A stretch of 64,000 nucleotides of DNA from Pseudoneurospora amorphoporcata. Its lineage: Eukaryota; Ascomycota; Sordariomycetes; Sordariales; Sordariaceae. The position numbers and the translations under genes are program-made. Location: assembly GCA_033297205.1 (NCBI GenBank), contig MU859205.1, positions 30,381-94,380 of the forward strand, read 5' to 3'. The notes under the pieces are model-generated. The model did no database searches and was not told the origin of the DNA. It saw nothing but the letters and a program-made list of their open reading frames with translations. This document shows, one piece after another, positions 11,124 through 21,846 of this stretch. Position 1 is the first letter of the stretch; each line of letters starts with the position of its first letter.

Positions 11124-11843
11124 ATGACAAGCTACAAATCCACCCCTCTCTTCGGCGGCGCCATCGTCTGCGACCTCCCCGACCACTTCGCCGACGTCTC
11201 CCGTCTGCGCCAAGTCCCCGACAACCAAGAAGTCTACATCGACAAGGACGGCTTCACCTCCATCATCGTCGACATCACCGAGCGCGTGGGGCCCAGCGGC
11301 CCAACCTCGCTAGAAGAGGACGGTCGCGCGCTGACCACCCACCTCGAAGAGCTGGTGGGAGACGACGTCGATACCGTCAAGGTGTGGAATACTACCGAGA
11401 CGCAGTTTACCAAGCTTGAGCATGTCTCCCTTTTTTTTTTTCCCTGCCCTTTTCTTTATCCCCCCCTCCCTTCCACCTCTCTTCTCATCATCAACGGTAG
11501 CAGCGGCTAGCTAACCAAGTTTGACAACAACACAAACAGCTCCTCAATCCCCGCCTACACTCTCATCGCCACACAAACCCCCAAAAGCACCGACTCCGAT
11601 TCGCGACGGGCACAAGCACCCGATTTCACCGCCCTTATCCTCACGCTCGTAAGACTGGAGCGCGAGAGGACGGATGTCCTGGTGACCATCAACGTACCGC
11701 ACATCAAGGGCGAGTACGACGAGGAGGAGGTAGATCTGGCGCTGGGCAAGCAGGGCGCGCTGCTAGGTAGTGCCGTGGAGTATGCGGCGCGGATCTGGGA
11801 GAGCTTTGAGGTGAGGGATTGGGGGTTGTTCAAGGAGGTTTAA
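11124..11843 (+). CDS. Mog1-like Ran GTPase-binding nuclear import factor
   Basis: Mog1 binds Ran, helps release nucleotide and supports nuclear protein import. Exon 1 (11124-11423) encodes STPLFGGAIVCDLPDHFADV and then LRQVPDNQEVYID, the family's opening (LYGGA, LP, DVS, RQVPDNQEV). The last exon encodes SIPAYTLIATQTPK and LILTLVRLERERTDVLVTINVP, which match the family's (I/V)RL..TD(I/L) and N.P segment. The intron is not clear-cut. Donor 11424 (GTCTCC) with acceptor AAG at 11519 keeps the frame and gives about 207 aa. Donor 11405 (GTTTAC) with acceptor CAG at 11539 also keeps the frame. Neither donor is canonical for this genome. Confidence 0.8.
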
Positions 11844-12271
11844 GCCGGTGGAAGCAGGAGGATGGGGAAAACTGGAAGGGTGGGCTCGAAAGAGAAGGAT
11901 ATGGGTTTGCGACGCCGGGACATTGGGATTTTATGCGAAGCACTTGGACAATGGGATACCAGGAGGAGCAGGCGGGGGCCGTTTGTTATCAAGACGACGA
12001 CGGGTCAGTTATGGAGGGAGGTGGATGAACGACGACTACTATGGATCAGCTCTTTAGCAATGAAGCGTCCTCACGCAGAGCTACGGCATCTTTCATGAGA
12101 CATGTCCCTTTCTTAGTTCTTCTTCTTTTAGATAGTATTTACACTTGCTTCACTTTAGGTAGCGAACTGAATGCCCTCTGTTTCTATACGGGGCTATCAA
12201 TGTTCTTTCATGATCATACATACCTACTAACCTACATCCTCTGTTTGTCATGGACTAACTACGCCATCCGC
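11844..12271. other. convergent 3' region between the Mog1-like and SprT genes
   Basis: No gene seen. Several short overlapping plus-strand frames at 11848-12098 run through the 3' end of the Mog1-like gene and show no family features. Confidence 0.45.
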
Positions 12272-14896
12272 TTAATGATCCGCAGTCAAATCAACCACGT
12301 CCATCATGGGTTCGTCTTCAAACACATCCGGGCTGTTCTCGCCATCGTCGTCTTCATTGGCGATAACCGCCTCCAGAAGTGTCGATAGTTTCCCAGCCGT
12401 TTCCGCCGACAGCATAGGTGTTACCTTCTTCTCCCTCTCCCTCTTCGTCTTCTTAACCTTCCACCGCTCCGCAACCTCCTTCATAACCTCTCCAAATGCC
12501 AACCCCGGTTTCTGAGCTTTAACCACCTTCATCTGCTCCTTGACAAAGGCTTGGTACTCCGACGTCTTTGTCGCCTTTTCCTTCACCTTGTTCGTTCCCA
12601 TTCCTCCTTGAGTGCCAGGTTGCTTTCCATCAGCAGAAGAAGTGTTCCCACCACCACCACCTTCTTGCTGACCCCTCGGCGCAGGTTTAACCTGCCTCAA
12701 AACCCCCTTGCACACTCCACACCGATGTCTGCTTGGGTCAACGCTTTTGGAATGGCGTTTATACTCTGTCCCACAACCCTTATCCTTCCCTTCCACCCCA
12801 GAAACGGGCCCATCACAAACCCAGACATACCTAAACTCAATCTCATACCCATGTCTCGTCGTGACCTCCACCGCGTAACCACCTTCCCACTTTCCTCTAG
12901 TCTCTACCTCTCCCACGACCAGTTTCCCAAAGGGGCAGCGATGGCGGCCAAATTCGTCGTTGACTCTCCTAGCCCACGCTTTAAACTCCGCTCCATGCGG
13001 CCTCGTAGTTACCCCGTCGATCATGAACACAGCCAAGTGGCAGAATTCGTGGGCCAAGGTGTTGAACAGCCTCTCTGGCGTGGACAAGACCTTGGTAGCG
13101 AGTTCGATGCTAGCGTGATGTTTGACTTCTTTCTTTCCCTCCTTGTTCGCCTCCTGCTTGGACGGCCGAGTGGTGATGCTCTCCTTCTTCCAATTCGCCC
13201 TCCCCGCCGTCGTGTTGAGCGTCTTGCTCCAGACGAGCTTGATCCCGCCGGTGGAAGCAGTCAGGGCAGACAGACGAGACGAAGTCAGACGGGTGTCGAG
13301 TAAGACCAGAAAGTCGGTGGCGAGGGAGTGTTTGTGGGCGTCGAAGGCTTGGCGCAAGAGGCGGGATTCGCGGGCCTGGGCAGCGGCGATTTTCTGGGGG
13401 CTGGGGGCTCGGGGGCACTTCTTGGGTGAATCGGCTAGCGGTTTAGAGGGCCCGGATGAGAAGAGCTCCTTCTTGGGGGAGTGCTCGTCGTTCCAGTCGT
13501 CAACAAACTCGCGAGACCAGAAGAGGTCGGAGTTTGGTTTGAGCTTCGGTATTACTTTGTGAGGAGGACTGGGTGTTCGAGTGCGCTTCCTCGTCCCAGC
13601 TACTGTTGGTGGACGAGATCGTCCTTTTTCGTCTAAGCCTCCTTCGGACGAGGACGAGGATTCCAACTGAAGACAGGAAAAATCCTGCGTTACATCCTCC
13701 TCGCCGCAGGTATCTTCATCTTTATCACTACAAGCTGTTTTCTGTTTTGTTGCCCTAGCAGGTCGTTTTCCTTCGTCACTCTCTTCCTCATCGAATAAAG
13801 TCCGGCGGCTCTGACTTTCCCGGGTCGCATCCATCCGCTTGCCTCTGGAGTTCTTGGTCGCCCGAGGCTTTGTCGGAGAAAGGTGACTTTCTCTGACTGC
13901 CGGAATCTTGGGCTTGTTGTTTATTTTGGAGAAGAATGCCTCGAGGTCTTCTTCGTCTGAGTCGTCGTCTTTTGAAAGGTTTGATGCAATGTTGGTGGTA
14001 TTATGCCCCTTTCTAGCCGTCGTGGTATCCAAAGAGAGTCCATCCGACTGCTGAGAAGAAGAATCCTTTGACTGTGCGGTGTGAAACGACTTTTCGACAA
14101 AGTCCTCCAGATCCTCATCAAACATTTCCATATCCTGGTCCTCGTCGATTTCCATCATATCTTTGCTTTTGCTGGCGACTTCCTTCGATGCAGGTGGCCG
14201 GAAAAGACTCTGACTCGCTGACAGCTTTTCCTCCTTCTCCTTCTCCTTTGCCTTTTTCATCACATCTCTTGCCTTCCCATGCTCTTTCGACACAGAAACC
14301 CGACCGCTGGAAAGACTGTCTTCGGTCGCCCTCGTCACCACCGCCTGGGCAGTAACAGTACTTGTACTCTCACCTGCTCTCTTCACCTCTTTTACCTTGA
14401 TGTTCTTTCGACGAACCACCGGATTCTCAGCCTCGGCGTCCAGATCGCTGGCCTCGCCCCTCTCATCGCGCATCATCCCCAGAGGTAGCCGAAGTCCAAA
14501 TGGGTTATTGGCGGTAAGAACCCTCTTCTTCTTCCTACCCGGCACCGCATCATCCTCGGTTGGCGTCCATTTCCGGAACAGGACATTATCCGAAACTGCG
14601 CCTAGTAATAGCTTCCGTCTCTTGGCACCGGCCACTGACCAAGATGCTGCGTTTGGTGATGTTGCTGACTCGACGACCGTTTTGTTGCGGCTACTAGTCA
14701 CAGATTCGGACTCTGTGGGAGGGGAAACTCTCTTTTTAGTCGCATTTTTCTTCTTGGGACTTGGTGGAAGGGCTGCGATATCTGGAAACTCTGAGTCCTC
14801 GTCGCTGTTGTTGGAGTCGGAGTCGGAGGACGATGAGCATGTCGTTTTTCTAGACTGGGAAGATGGTTGGGACCGTGACAAGTTTAGTCGTGCCAT
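12272..14896 (-). CDS. SprT-like metalloprotease, GCNA-like, with acidic disordered N-terminus and HMG-like C-terminus
   Basis: The SprT domain is a zinc protease fold used by Spartan and GCNA to degrade DNA-protein crosslinks in the nucleus. The gene is one uninterrupted frame of 874 aa. Residues 1 to about 540 are low complexity: Ser, Asp and Glu-rich with several basic patches, repeated SxSDSDS-type and EEDxDEE clusters and PSPKK motifs. The SprT domain follows at about 560-720. It contains LDTRLTSSRLSALT, GGIKLVWSKTLNTTAGR, the active site TLAHEFCHLAVF (HExxH near residue 615) and a GAEFKAWARR helix with the third ligand region. A zinc ribbon with CGTEYKRHSKSV and HRCGVCKG comes next. The last 150 residues carry SEYQAFVKEQMKVV and MKEVAERWK, which resemble an HMG box. 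That domain order is the one known for GCNA. The ATG at 14896 (MARLNLSRSQ) is preferred over the one at 15070, whose extra 58 residues are not similar in composition. Confidence 0.87.
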   Translation of the reverse strand: MARLNLSRSQPSSQSRKTTCSSSSDSDSNNSDEDSEFPDIAALPPSPKKKNATKKRVSPPTESESVTSSRNKTVVESATSPNAASWSVAGAKRRKLLLGAVSDNVLFRKWTPTEDDAVPGRKKKRVLTANNPFGLRLPLGMMRDERGEASDLDAEAENPVVRRKNIKVKEVKRAGESTSTVTAQAVVTRATEDSLSSGRVSVSKEHGKARDVMKKAKEKEKEEKLSASQSLFRPPASKEVASKSKDMMEIDEDQDMEMFDEDLEDFVEKSFHTAQSKDSSSQQSDGLSLDTTTARKGHNTTNIASNLSKDDDSDEEDLEAFFSKINNKPKIPAVRESHLSPTKPRATKNSRGKRMDATRESQSRRTLFDEEESDEGKRPARATKQKTACSDKDEDTCGEEDVTQDFSCLQLESSSSSEGGLDEKGRSRPPTVAGTRKRTRTPSPPHKVIPKLKPNSDLFWSREFVDDWNDEHSPKKELFSSGPSKPLADSPKKCPRAPSPQKIAAAQARESRLLRQAFDAHKHSLATDFLVLLDTRLTSSRLSALTASTGGIKLVWSKTLNTTAGRANWKKESITTRPSKQEANKEGKKEVKHHASIELATKVLSTPERLFNTLAHEFCHLAVFMIDGVTTRPHGAEFKAWARRVNDEFGRHRCPFGKLVVGEVETRGKWEGGYAVEVTTRHGYEIEFRYVWVCDGPVSGVEGKDKGCGTEYKRHSKSVDPSRHRCGVCKGVLRQVKPAPRGQQEGGGGGNTSSADGKQPGTQGGMGTNKVKEKATKTSEYQAFVKEQMKVVKAQKPGLAFGEVMKEVAERWKVKKTKREREKKVTPMLSAETAGKLSTLLEAVIANEDDDGENSPDVFEDEPMMDVVDLTADH

Positions 14897-17800
14897 GGTG
14901 TTCTGGCATATGTTGCCCTTGTTATGTGCGTGGCCTGTGGTCGCTTTTGTCCAAGCTGGTGATGTTGTAAGAAGCGCAGCGGACGGGAGTGACAGCTCGT
15001 TGAAGGTGTGGTTACCACGACTGTCGTATTGATGAATGCGAATAACTCCTGCATGCGATGGATATCTCAAGCTCTGCTCTGATCAATTCCGTAAAAGCTC
15101 AGTCATCAATTTCAACTGTGCGCCACACTGCAGCAAAGGATGCAATGTTACTAGATGTAGCTTGAAGCCTTGTTGAAAACGGAAGAGAAATAACTGAAAG
15201 GCTGACGATGTTTTTGTTTGGTCACAGCAAAAGAAAGCAATTGGTTGCCATGGGTGATGGTTTGTTAGCGTGCCATTAGCGTCAGGAACGCCTAGCCCCT
15301 GCCGGCCGGCGTAGCTAAGTGGGTCCTCACACCGCCATGCCGGCCGGTGAACGACATCTCTTGTCACAATCTATTTCTATAGTGCTTTCTCGTCTCGTCT
15401 ACACCCGAAATACCGCGTATCGTATCTGTCGCTTGATGCAGATCACAAATTATAAAAGCAACGAAGAGCCCGAATTTTTGCGTTTCCCCGTTTTCGTGCC
15501 CTATCGCTTATCACCATCTAGGCATATGTTGTTGTGCTACGATAGATTGATTACAAGATTTCGACAGATTATGGCGGGAAAACAAAAGCGGTTTCTTTCC
15601 ATTGAAATTGTCACTCCTGGGTGATGTTCACTTCGACCTATCTTACCGTTTTGCACTCACTGCATCTCGAGTCGCTCAAACCATGAAGAAGTGGATTTTT
15701 CAGGTTATCACAAGATAATTAACAAAACCGTCACCCGCAGGATGCAAGATATAAACACTCGCACATACCGTTATTCACATCACAGGCCGCCGCACCTGCA
15801 CAAATTTACCAGCGTCGCCGATCCTCGCATCACCTCTGTCACTCTCACCCGCAGACAACTTGATAACATCTCGACAACCTCAAGCCTTTTACTTAGAAAA
15901 TCACAAAAAACGATCACCATTAGGTATACGACACCCGCTCTACCGCTCACTCCATGATCCTTCCCGTCGTGTGTCAAACCCACGCCACTTGGAAAACAAC
16001 CCCCTCGTTTCGTCACCTGTCGTCCCTACTCCATCGCGGCACTCAAACCATGCCACACATGTCACGACATGCATCCTCCCGCTTTCTTTCTTTTGTGTCA
16101 CCCACCTGATACTGATACGGCTGCGTGTGACATTGGTTTTCGTGGGTTTGTGTCTTTTATCGTGCGTCTGTGGTTCCTCGGGGGGTGTGCCTCTGTGGCG
16201 TACGTAGCTAAAGGTACGTATTGACCCAATCGTTTTGCGAGGGCGTTCGTTGACTGGCAACTGGTTGTTGACTCCGGCAACGGAACGGGACGGTGAATAC
16301 AGACCGGCACAGAAGGGGACTGGAACTCGGACGTGTGACTCGAATGAGTGAGTCTGTTTGTAAAAAGATGGTCCGTTCTAGAGGAGTTACTGACAACGGA
16401 GCGTGGTTCATGAGATTGAGTCTTCGCGCGCGGTTCTTTGTCTGACTGTCTGACTGTTTGTGAACCTGTGAACCAAGTGGTGGATCGTGGACTGTTTCCA
16501 GAAGCAAGAATCATGACTGAAGTGCTACCAATCCTCCAACACATTCTGTGTCCAAACTGCCACGTCTTCTTTGTGGTCCTTAGATGTGTTGCTCGGACTT
16601 GAGACAAAAATAGTTCCGGGAACGGAAGTGACACTACCTCAACAGAGCCGGAGCAGCCCGAGGGGCTGATTACGAAGCGCACCGGTCCACCAGACAAGTT
16701 CCCCCGCCGATGGACCCACCCGGGAGCCGAGTACGGAGCGTGGGTCCGGTCCGGATCGGTCAAAATTTCCGGATTACTCCACTGACTCCGTCTTCTCATG
16801 ATGTGATAAGAGTAACGGTCTCTCCGGACGCTGCTGACCCTTTGGAAACGCAGGCAATGTGAAGCATGGTCGGCATGCAGAGCAGAGTACGATTTTCGTT
16901 GCAGTCCTTCCACGCAGGAATGTCGGTCGGTGGCAAAAAAATCCAGAAGGATCGCCATTGTGCATGGAGCGGAGCGTCCGGCGATGGCGTACCTGCGTCA
17001 AAAATGCCCCTGTGTCGAGTGATGGCAGATGGAGAAGGCAATTTGTTCCTGTGTGCTTGACGACAACCAGCAACACATGTTCACAGTGTAGTGTAGTGTA
17101 AAGCGGTACAACGTAGTGAGCACCAACTGCGTGATTACACTACAACCACGAGTCTCACTCCCTTATTTGGCCACCCTCTTACGCAGCCTCGATTTAGTCG
17201 CCAGACCTATCTGGTCTGACACTTTATACGTATGTATGGTGTAGTGTAGATTTCCTTTTGCTTGGGCGGGATCGTATAAAGGGAGATTATTGCAACCCCT
17301 CGTCATCAATGGTGTTCTGGGTATTGTTTGTTGGTTGCGTATTCAGTCATCTCTCCGCGTGTCAGCATCAATGGAACCTCATGTAATTGTGAAGTTCTGT
17401 GAATGGCCGGGAAGAATATCTGCCAGGTACAGAGGCGTGAACCGGATGCAGGACGGTTGTGCGGGCGAGGCGGGTTCCTAATAACAGAGGTTGGTTTGTC
17501 GGAGGTGATTCCTTGCACCCGTTATGCACATCCTGTTACCGCCTTGGACTATGAGCACACCATCACCCGTACCGGATTCTTTTTTGATCGATAGCGAAAA
17601 CATGTCATTGCCAGCAATCGAAAAGTCCGAGCGGGGCCGGAGCGAACATCGTCGTCTTCTTTGCAAGCTCCGTTCAGAAACTCGAAAGGAAGAGAAAAAG
17701 GGTGGAGGTTAATCTCCAAGTGGATCCCCCGCCGTGCCTCGAAGGAATAAATTTAGCTTCCCCGTTCTTTCTATCAACCGTCGCTTTTTTTTTTTCGGTT

Positions 17801-20390
17801 GACAGTTGACACCGTTCCGCGGAGAGCTGGAAATAGAAAAAATTATAAAAAAATAATATCCGGACCGCGATCAAACGAGCTCTCAAGTGTGGAGTCACAC
17901 CACCCGACGACGTGCCATTACCCCTGGCGAGCGCAGAACGATGATGCCTGGTAATGCTTGGCTAGCGGGCGGCCAGCGGGCAGCAGCTCCACCCCGAGGC
18001 CGTGACAGCGTTGAAACTGTGATCCACAAGAACCGTACTTGAAGGATTTGTGATTGGTTGGCGGCAATTGGCAGTTGTGCCAAGACGAGTTGTTGCGAGC
18101 TTTGACAGGTGGCAGCGGGCCACCCACACTACACCGAGTCCTCAGTCAGCGGTGTCCGTCGACGTGTGTTTTGAGACTGTGAGTGTGAGGTTCATCTGTG
18201 AAGGGAAGGCTTGTCTGCCGGCACTGTGTTCGGAACAATCGGTTTCAAAGTGTCAGGCCTGTTGGGCTTTTGGCTTGGCGGGCCATCGACGGACAAGGGG
18301 CGATTTCGAGAACACTGCCTCTGCTGGCTGGCCGCGATCCTGACAGGCAAGGGGCGGCCGCGATTACCCCGACGACGTCCAGCGGCCGGGACGGAACATG
18401 GCCGACGAAACAGTTTGGTTCTCTGTGGTCCTGGTGATGAGCTTGGAACATTGGGATGGTAGGATGGATGGACACTGAGTCCTGATGATGGACAAGGCCG
18501 AAGAGAGTGGCTCTCACTGTAGAACCAGTCTCAAGTGCTGGAGTCCGCAGCCTGAACACAGAACAACAAGACCCTCAGGACTGCTTGGCTTGGCTTGTCT
18601 TGTCGCGGTGTTTATTAGTCAGTCCAGTATCAGATATCGCCAGTTGTGATTGAGGCGATGAATGTTTATCATGTATCAGCAAAGGATTGTGATCGTTGTG
18701 GTCATCATCCATGTGTCCAGACTCGCCGCCCGGTCGTCCGCTGCGACACAGATAGCCCGCAATATCTTCGGGGATACTCTTAATAATCAAGAGGCTTTTA
18801 TGGCAGTGTATCCAGTGTAGATATCGAATCTCGATCCCAGCCAGGCCAGCATGCCCAGGTGGAGGATCACCAGTGAAGGAGCCCGGATGGATCGCGTAAA
18901 TCTGGAACGGTAGAACGGTGAACTCGGAGCTGGCGAACTATATACAGTACCGATATCAAGTGCGCTATTCTAGAAAATGTTGTGGGACTCTCCATGCCTG
19001 CGAGCCGGGTTCCTTTGCCGCGTTGCCATCAAACATCGCATCGCCCTGTCACCCTATCGCTAGAGTATCGCTTTGTTGCCTTGTCGTGTATCGCGCTCTG
19101 GGGGTATATCGTCTGCCTATCAAGGCTTTTGCCGTCTTGCCTTGTCTCTCGGCCCCCCCGTAGACTACTACCGTGGCAGGCCATGCCATGATTGATGCCT
19201 CTTCCCGCCATGGCATTCCCAAATAAGGCCCGCATTCCCATCCCTAACCTTCCTGTCGGTTCTTCGGCCGGTCAGGCTGCCATGTCGAGCAAAAGACTTG
19301 GATGATCTCCAATACAGACGGTTCAAGGGGAGGTTGGTAGCCATGTGGGATCCATCCTGGAGCCTGGATTTTCCTGCTTGTCGATGGTCAACAGCGAGCG
19401 ACTGGTGGTGTTGAGAAGCCAAAATGTTTACCAAGTTTCCAGCTTTCTGCAGCAACCGTCGTCATATCACTGCGAAACCAAGCTTTCTATGCAGTCGCGG
19501 AGGACGCTAAATGGACACCAAATGGCCACCAGATGGACACCAGATAAGGCCCGATACTCTACTAGTACAAGCAAAGTACCTTGTTGCGATTGCAATAAGG
19601 GAAACAGGTACGAGGGTGTGGCGGAGCGGAGCGGCACAAAAGTGGTGCAATTTCAGCTTCATTGGTTGTCCGAGGGTGTTTGAGAATCTGGGCGGGTACA
19701 AATCTACCCCACATACACCGGTAATCCCTTTTCATTGGACGAAAGCACCAGGTAGCCTAGGTCGTGGCGAGATCTTGTACAGAGTTGCGACAGGTAGTTT
19801 GCTTGAACTCCGTATGCAGAGAGTGGGTACTACAATGGAAAATGCCAAGATAGACAAGGATCAACCGAACGGCATCTCCTAAAGGCGGTCGAGATTGAAC
19901 ATGGCCGAGATTCGCATGAGAGAGCGATACTACATACCTCTATGTGGCAATGTGGTGCAACGTGGAATCAGTTCAACGACTCTTTTCAACCAGATGGGAT
20001 GAACCAACAGACGAGCAGTGAGAGCAAGCACAAGTAAGGTAGAGAGAGGTACCTAGGGTAAGGAACGGGAGCGGGAGACCTCGGGCCAAGCAGTGCCGAC
20101 ATGCTATACAATACCTACCTACTTATACCTACATACAAATACGAGATGGCGAGTAGCACTATTGAGGCTCAGAGGCTTTGTCGAGAAATCGACGAAATTC
20201 TCAGGGCGCTGTAAGTACGGTTCCTCCTTCGTTCCCTCGCGTCTTATCGTTTCCATTCTTTTTCGAACACGCACTGGAACTTCAGAAACACACTGCACTG
20301 CACTGGCAAATCATTTGCGGACGTTAGGCCAGAAATCATAGGAAGAAAGATTGCACAGTAAAAACCTACCTCTAGGTAAGGTACCTAGGT
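14897..20390. other. gene-free stretch between the SprT gene and the FKS1 leader
   Basis: About 5.5 kb where I find no supported gene on either strand. The longest frames (for example minus 16098-16958, 286 codons, and minus 16208-16507) are rich in Arg, Ser and His, have no domain pattern, and overlap other frames of similar quality. Base composition is mixed, not A+T-rich, so this is not RIP-mutated repeat sequence. Small features are an imperfect 11-bp triplicate of ATGGACACCAG at about 19509-19542 and GTGTAGTGTAGTGTA at about 17087-17101. It must hold the SprT promoter at its left end and could hold non-coding RNA. Confidence 0.5.
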
Positions 20391-20720
20391 ACAAAGACAC
20401 ACACGCCTTCCCCTTCACCCCTTGCCGGGTTCCTCTTTTCCCATTTTCACGATCCCTGTCAAAACAGTGCTCTCCCCCTGACAACGTCGATGAAGCGAGC
20501 GATGCAGCGACCACTCAGAGACGCCGGTGCCCTTTCGTCCAGTCCACTCTCTCCCATTCTTGCCCACCGCGAACCACTGAGCAGAGGCCTCTGTCCACCC
20601 TGCCCTGTCAGGACGGTCAGGTCCTGCCGTGACCAGAGCAGATGGGCCATTGAAGTTGAGAAAGATTCCACAGCAATTGCCCGCAATTGCCTGGAAACTC
20701 CTAGCAGCCGGAGGTACCTA
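20048..20720 (+). promoter_or_regulatory. cluster of GGTACCTAG motifs upstream of FKS1
   Basis: The core GGTACCTA occurs at 20048-20058, within 20374-20392 (where AGGTAAGGTACCTAGGTAC has two overlapping palindromes), and at 20713-20720. The same core lies at 7165 upstream of the Sec14 gene. I cannot name a factor that binds it. Confidence 0.3.
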
Positions 20721-21846
20721 GCAGACACACCCACGACGGCACCTGGATCGCATCCTGTTCCAGCGCAGTCCCAGTCCCGTCCTAGTCCACAGTCCACAGT
20801 CCCAGTCCCCCCCCAGTCGATGCCTCCTTTTTTTCTTTCCACTGCCCTTCCATTTCCATTTCCATCCACATTTCCCACTCCCCTCGCTCTCCCCCCCCCC
20901 TTCCCGGCTTCCGCCTTCTTCATCAACGAAACTGCCAGGACTCCTGCCAGCTTGTTGGCTTTCCACTTCGTTTGGTTTTTTTCTCTCCCCTCTCGTCTCT
21001 TTCCCCTTTCTCCCTTCTTCCCTTTTACACTCGCTCACCGGCAACTTCCTGTCAACCGCCTCCTCCCCCCCCTCCCTCATCGCCCGTTCCGTCGCGCGAC
21101 CGTGATCAAGGAACCCTCTCGCGGTAATTTGATCTTCCAGGAGGCCTGCGTCGTTGGCATTGCCCACCGCGCCGTCACCGCGCCAATCGTTTGTTTGGAG
21201 AAAAGAAAAGCAAAGCGGGTAGTTTGGACAGGAAAAGAGGAATAATCATCATTCGGTTCGACTCGTTATCGTTGCTCATCGACAAAAACAACACAAATTG
21301 CAAGCCCGACACGCACCGCAGCAGCACAATATCCACCTCTGCCTGCACAAGTCCCGCTGCACAACACACGCCTTCAAGCAGCCAGAGCAACTGACAGTAG
21401 TCAACGCCAACCTCCTTTCTGCGCCCCCTCACCGCGCACGTCGATCGCTCATCCCGCATCACCCCTTTCACACCCCGTTCCAGTTCTTGTTTGTCTAGCA
21501 CAACAAGACCGGTCCACTACCCGATAAACGGCTCTTCAGCACCCACCGCTCATCATCATCAACCATCACCAGGAAGGAGCTGCATTGACTGCAGTGGCCC
21601 GTCACTTCTGCTATTTCTACGCCTACCAGCTTTAGTAATTGTCGTTGTTGTCGTTTTGCTGCTGCCTTTTTCGCAAGCACCAGCCGGCAACAATTCCCAG
21701 TTTTTGGTCTAAACAGTAATTATCCATTCGTTGATTTGTCGTCTCCCATGCACTTCTGATCCGGTAAGTTGGTGGAATCCAAGCCGCCATGGCTCATCAT
21801 GTCGTTCTCGCCCGCTGACCTGTCTAGCCTAGCTTAATTGCCCAAC
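20391..21846 (+). promoter_or_regulatory. probable promoter and long 5' leader of FKS1
   Basis: Strong pyrimidine tracts at about 20405-20460, 20805-20905 and 20980-21085 precede the glucan synthase start. Long C/T-rich tracts are common around transcription starts in filamentous ascomycetes. Adenine- and CAA-rich stretches follow, typical of fungal leaders. The exact transcription start cannot be read from sequence. Confidence 0.5.
21764..21832 (+). promoter_or_regulatory. probable 5'-UTR intron of FKS1 containing a strong-context uORF
   Basis: GTAAGT at 21764-21769, a GCTGAC branch site with its A at 21818, and TAG acceptors ending at 21827 or 21832 make a 64-69-bp intron just before the FKS1 start at 21847. 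Inside it lies GCCGCCATGG, a near-ideal initiation context, opening a 9-codon frame (21789-21818) that stops before the main ATG. Splicing would remove it; retention would place it 28 bases upstream of FKS1. Confidence 0.55.

Noticed and set aside
16098..16958. 286-codon minus-strand frame in the interval before FKS1
   Set aside because: Arg/Ser/His-rich, no conserved pattern, overlapping other frames of equal quality. Chance frame in sequence of average composition.
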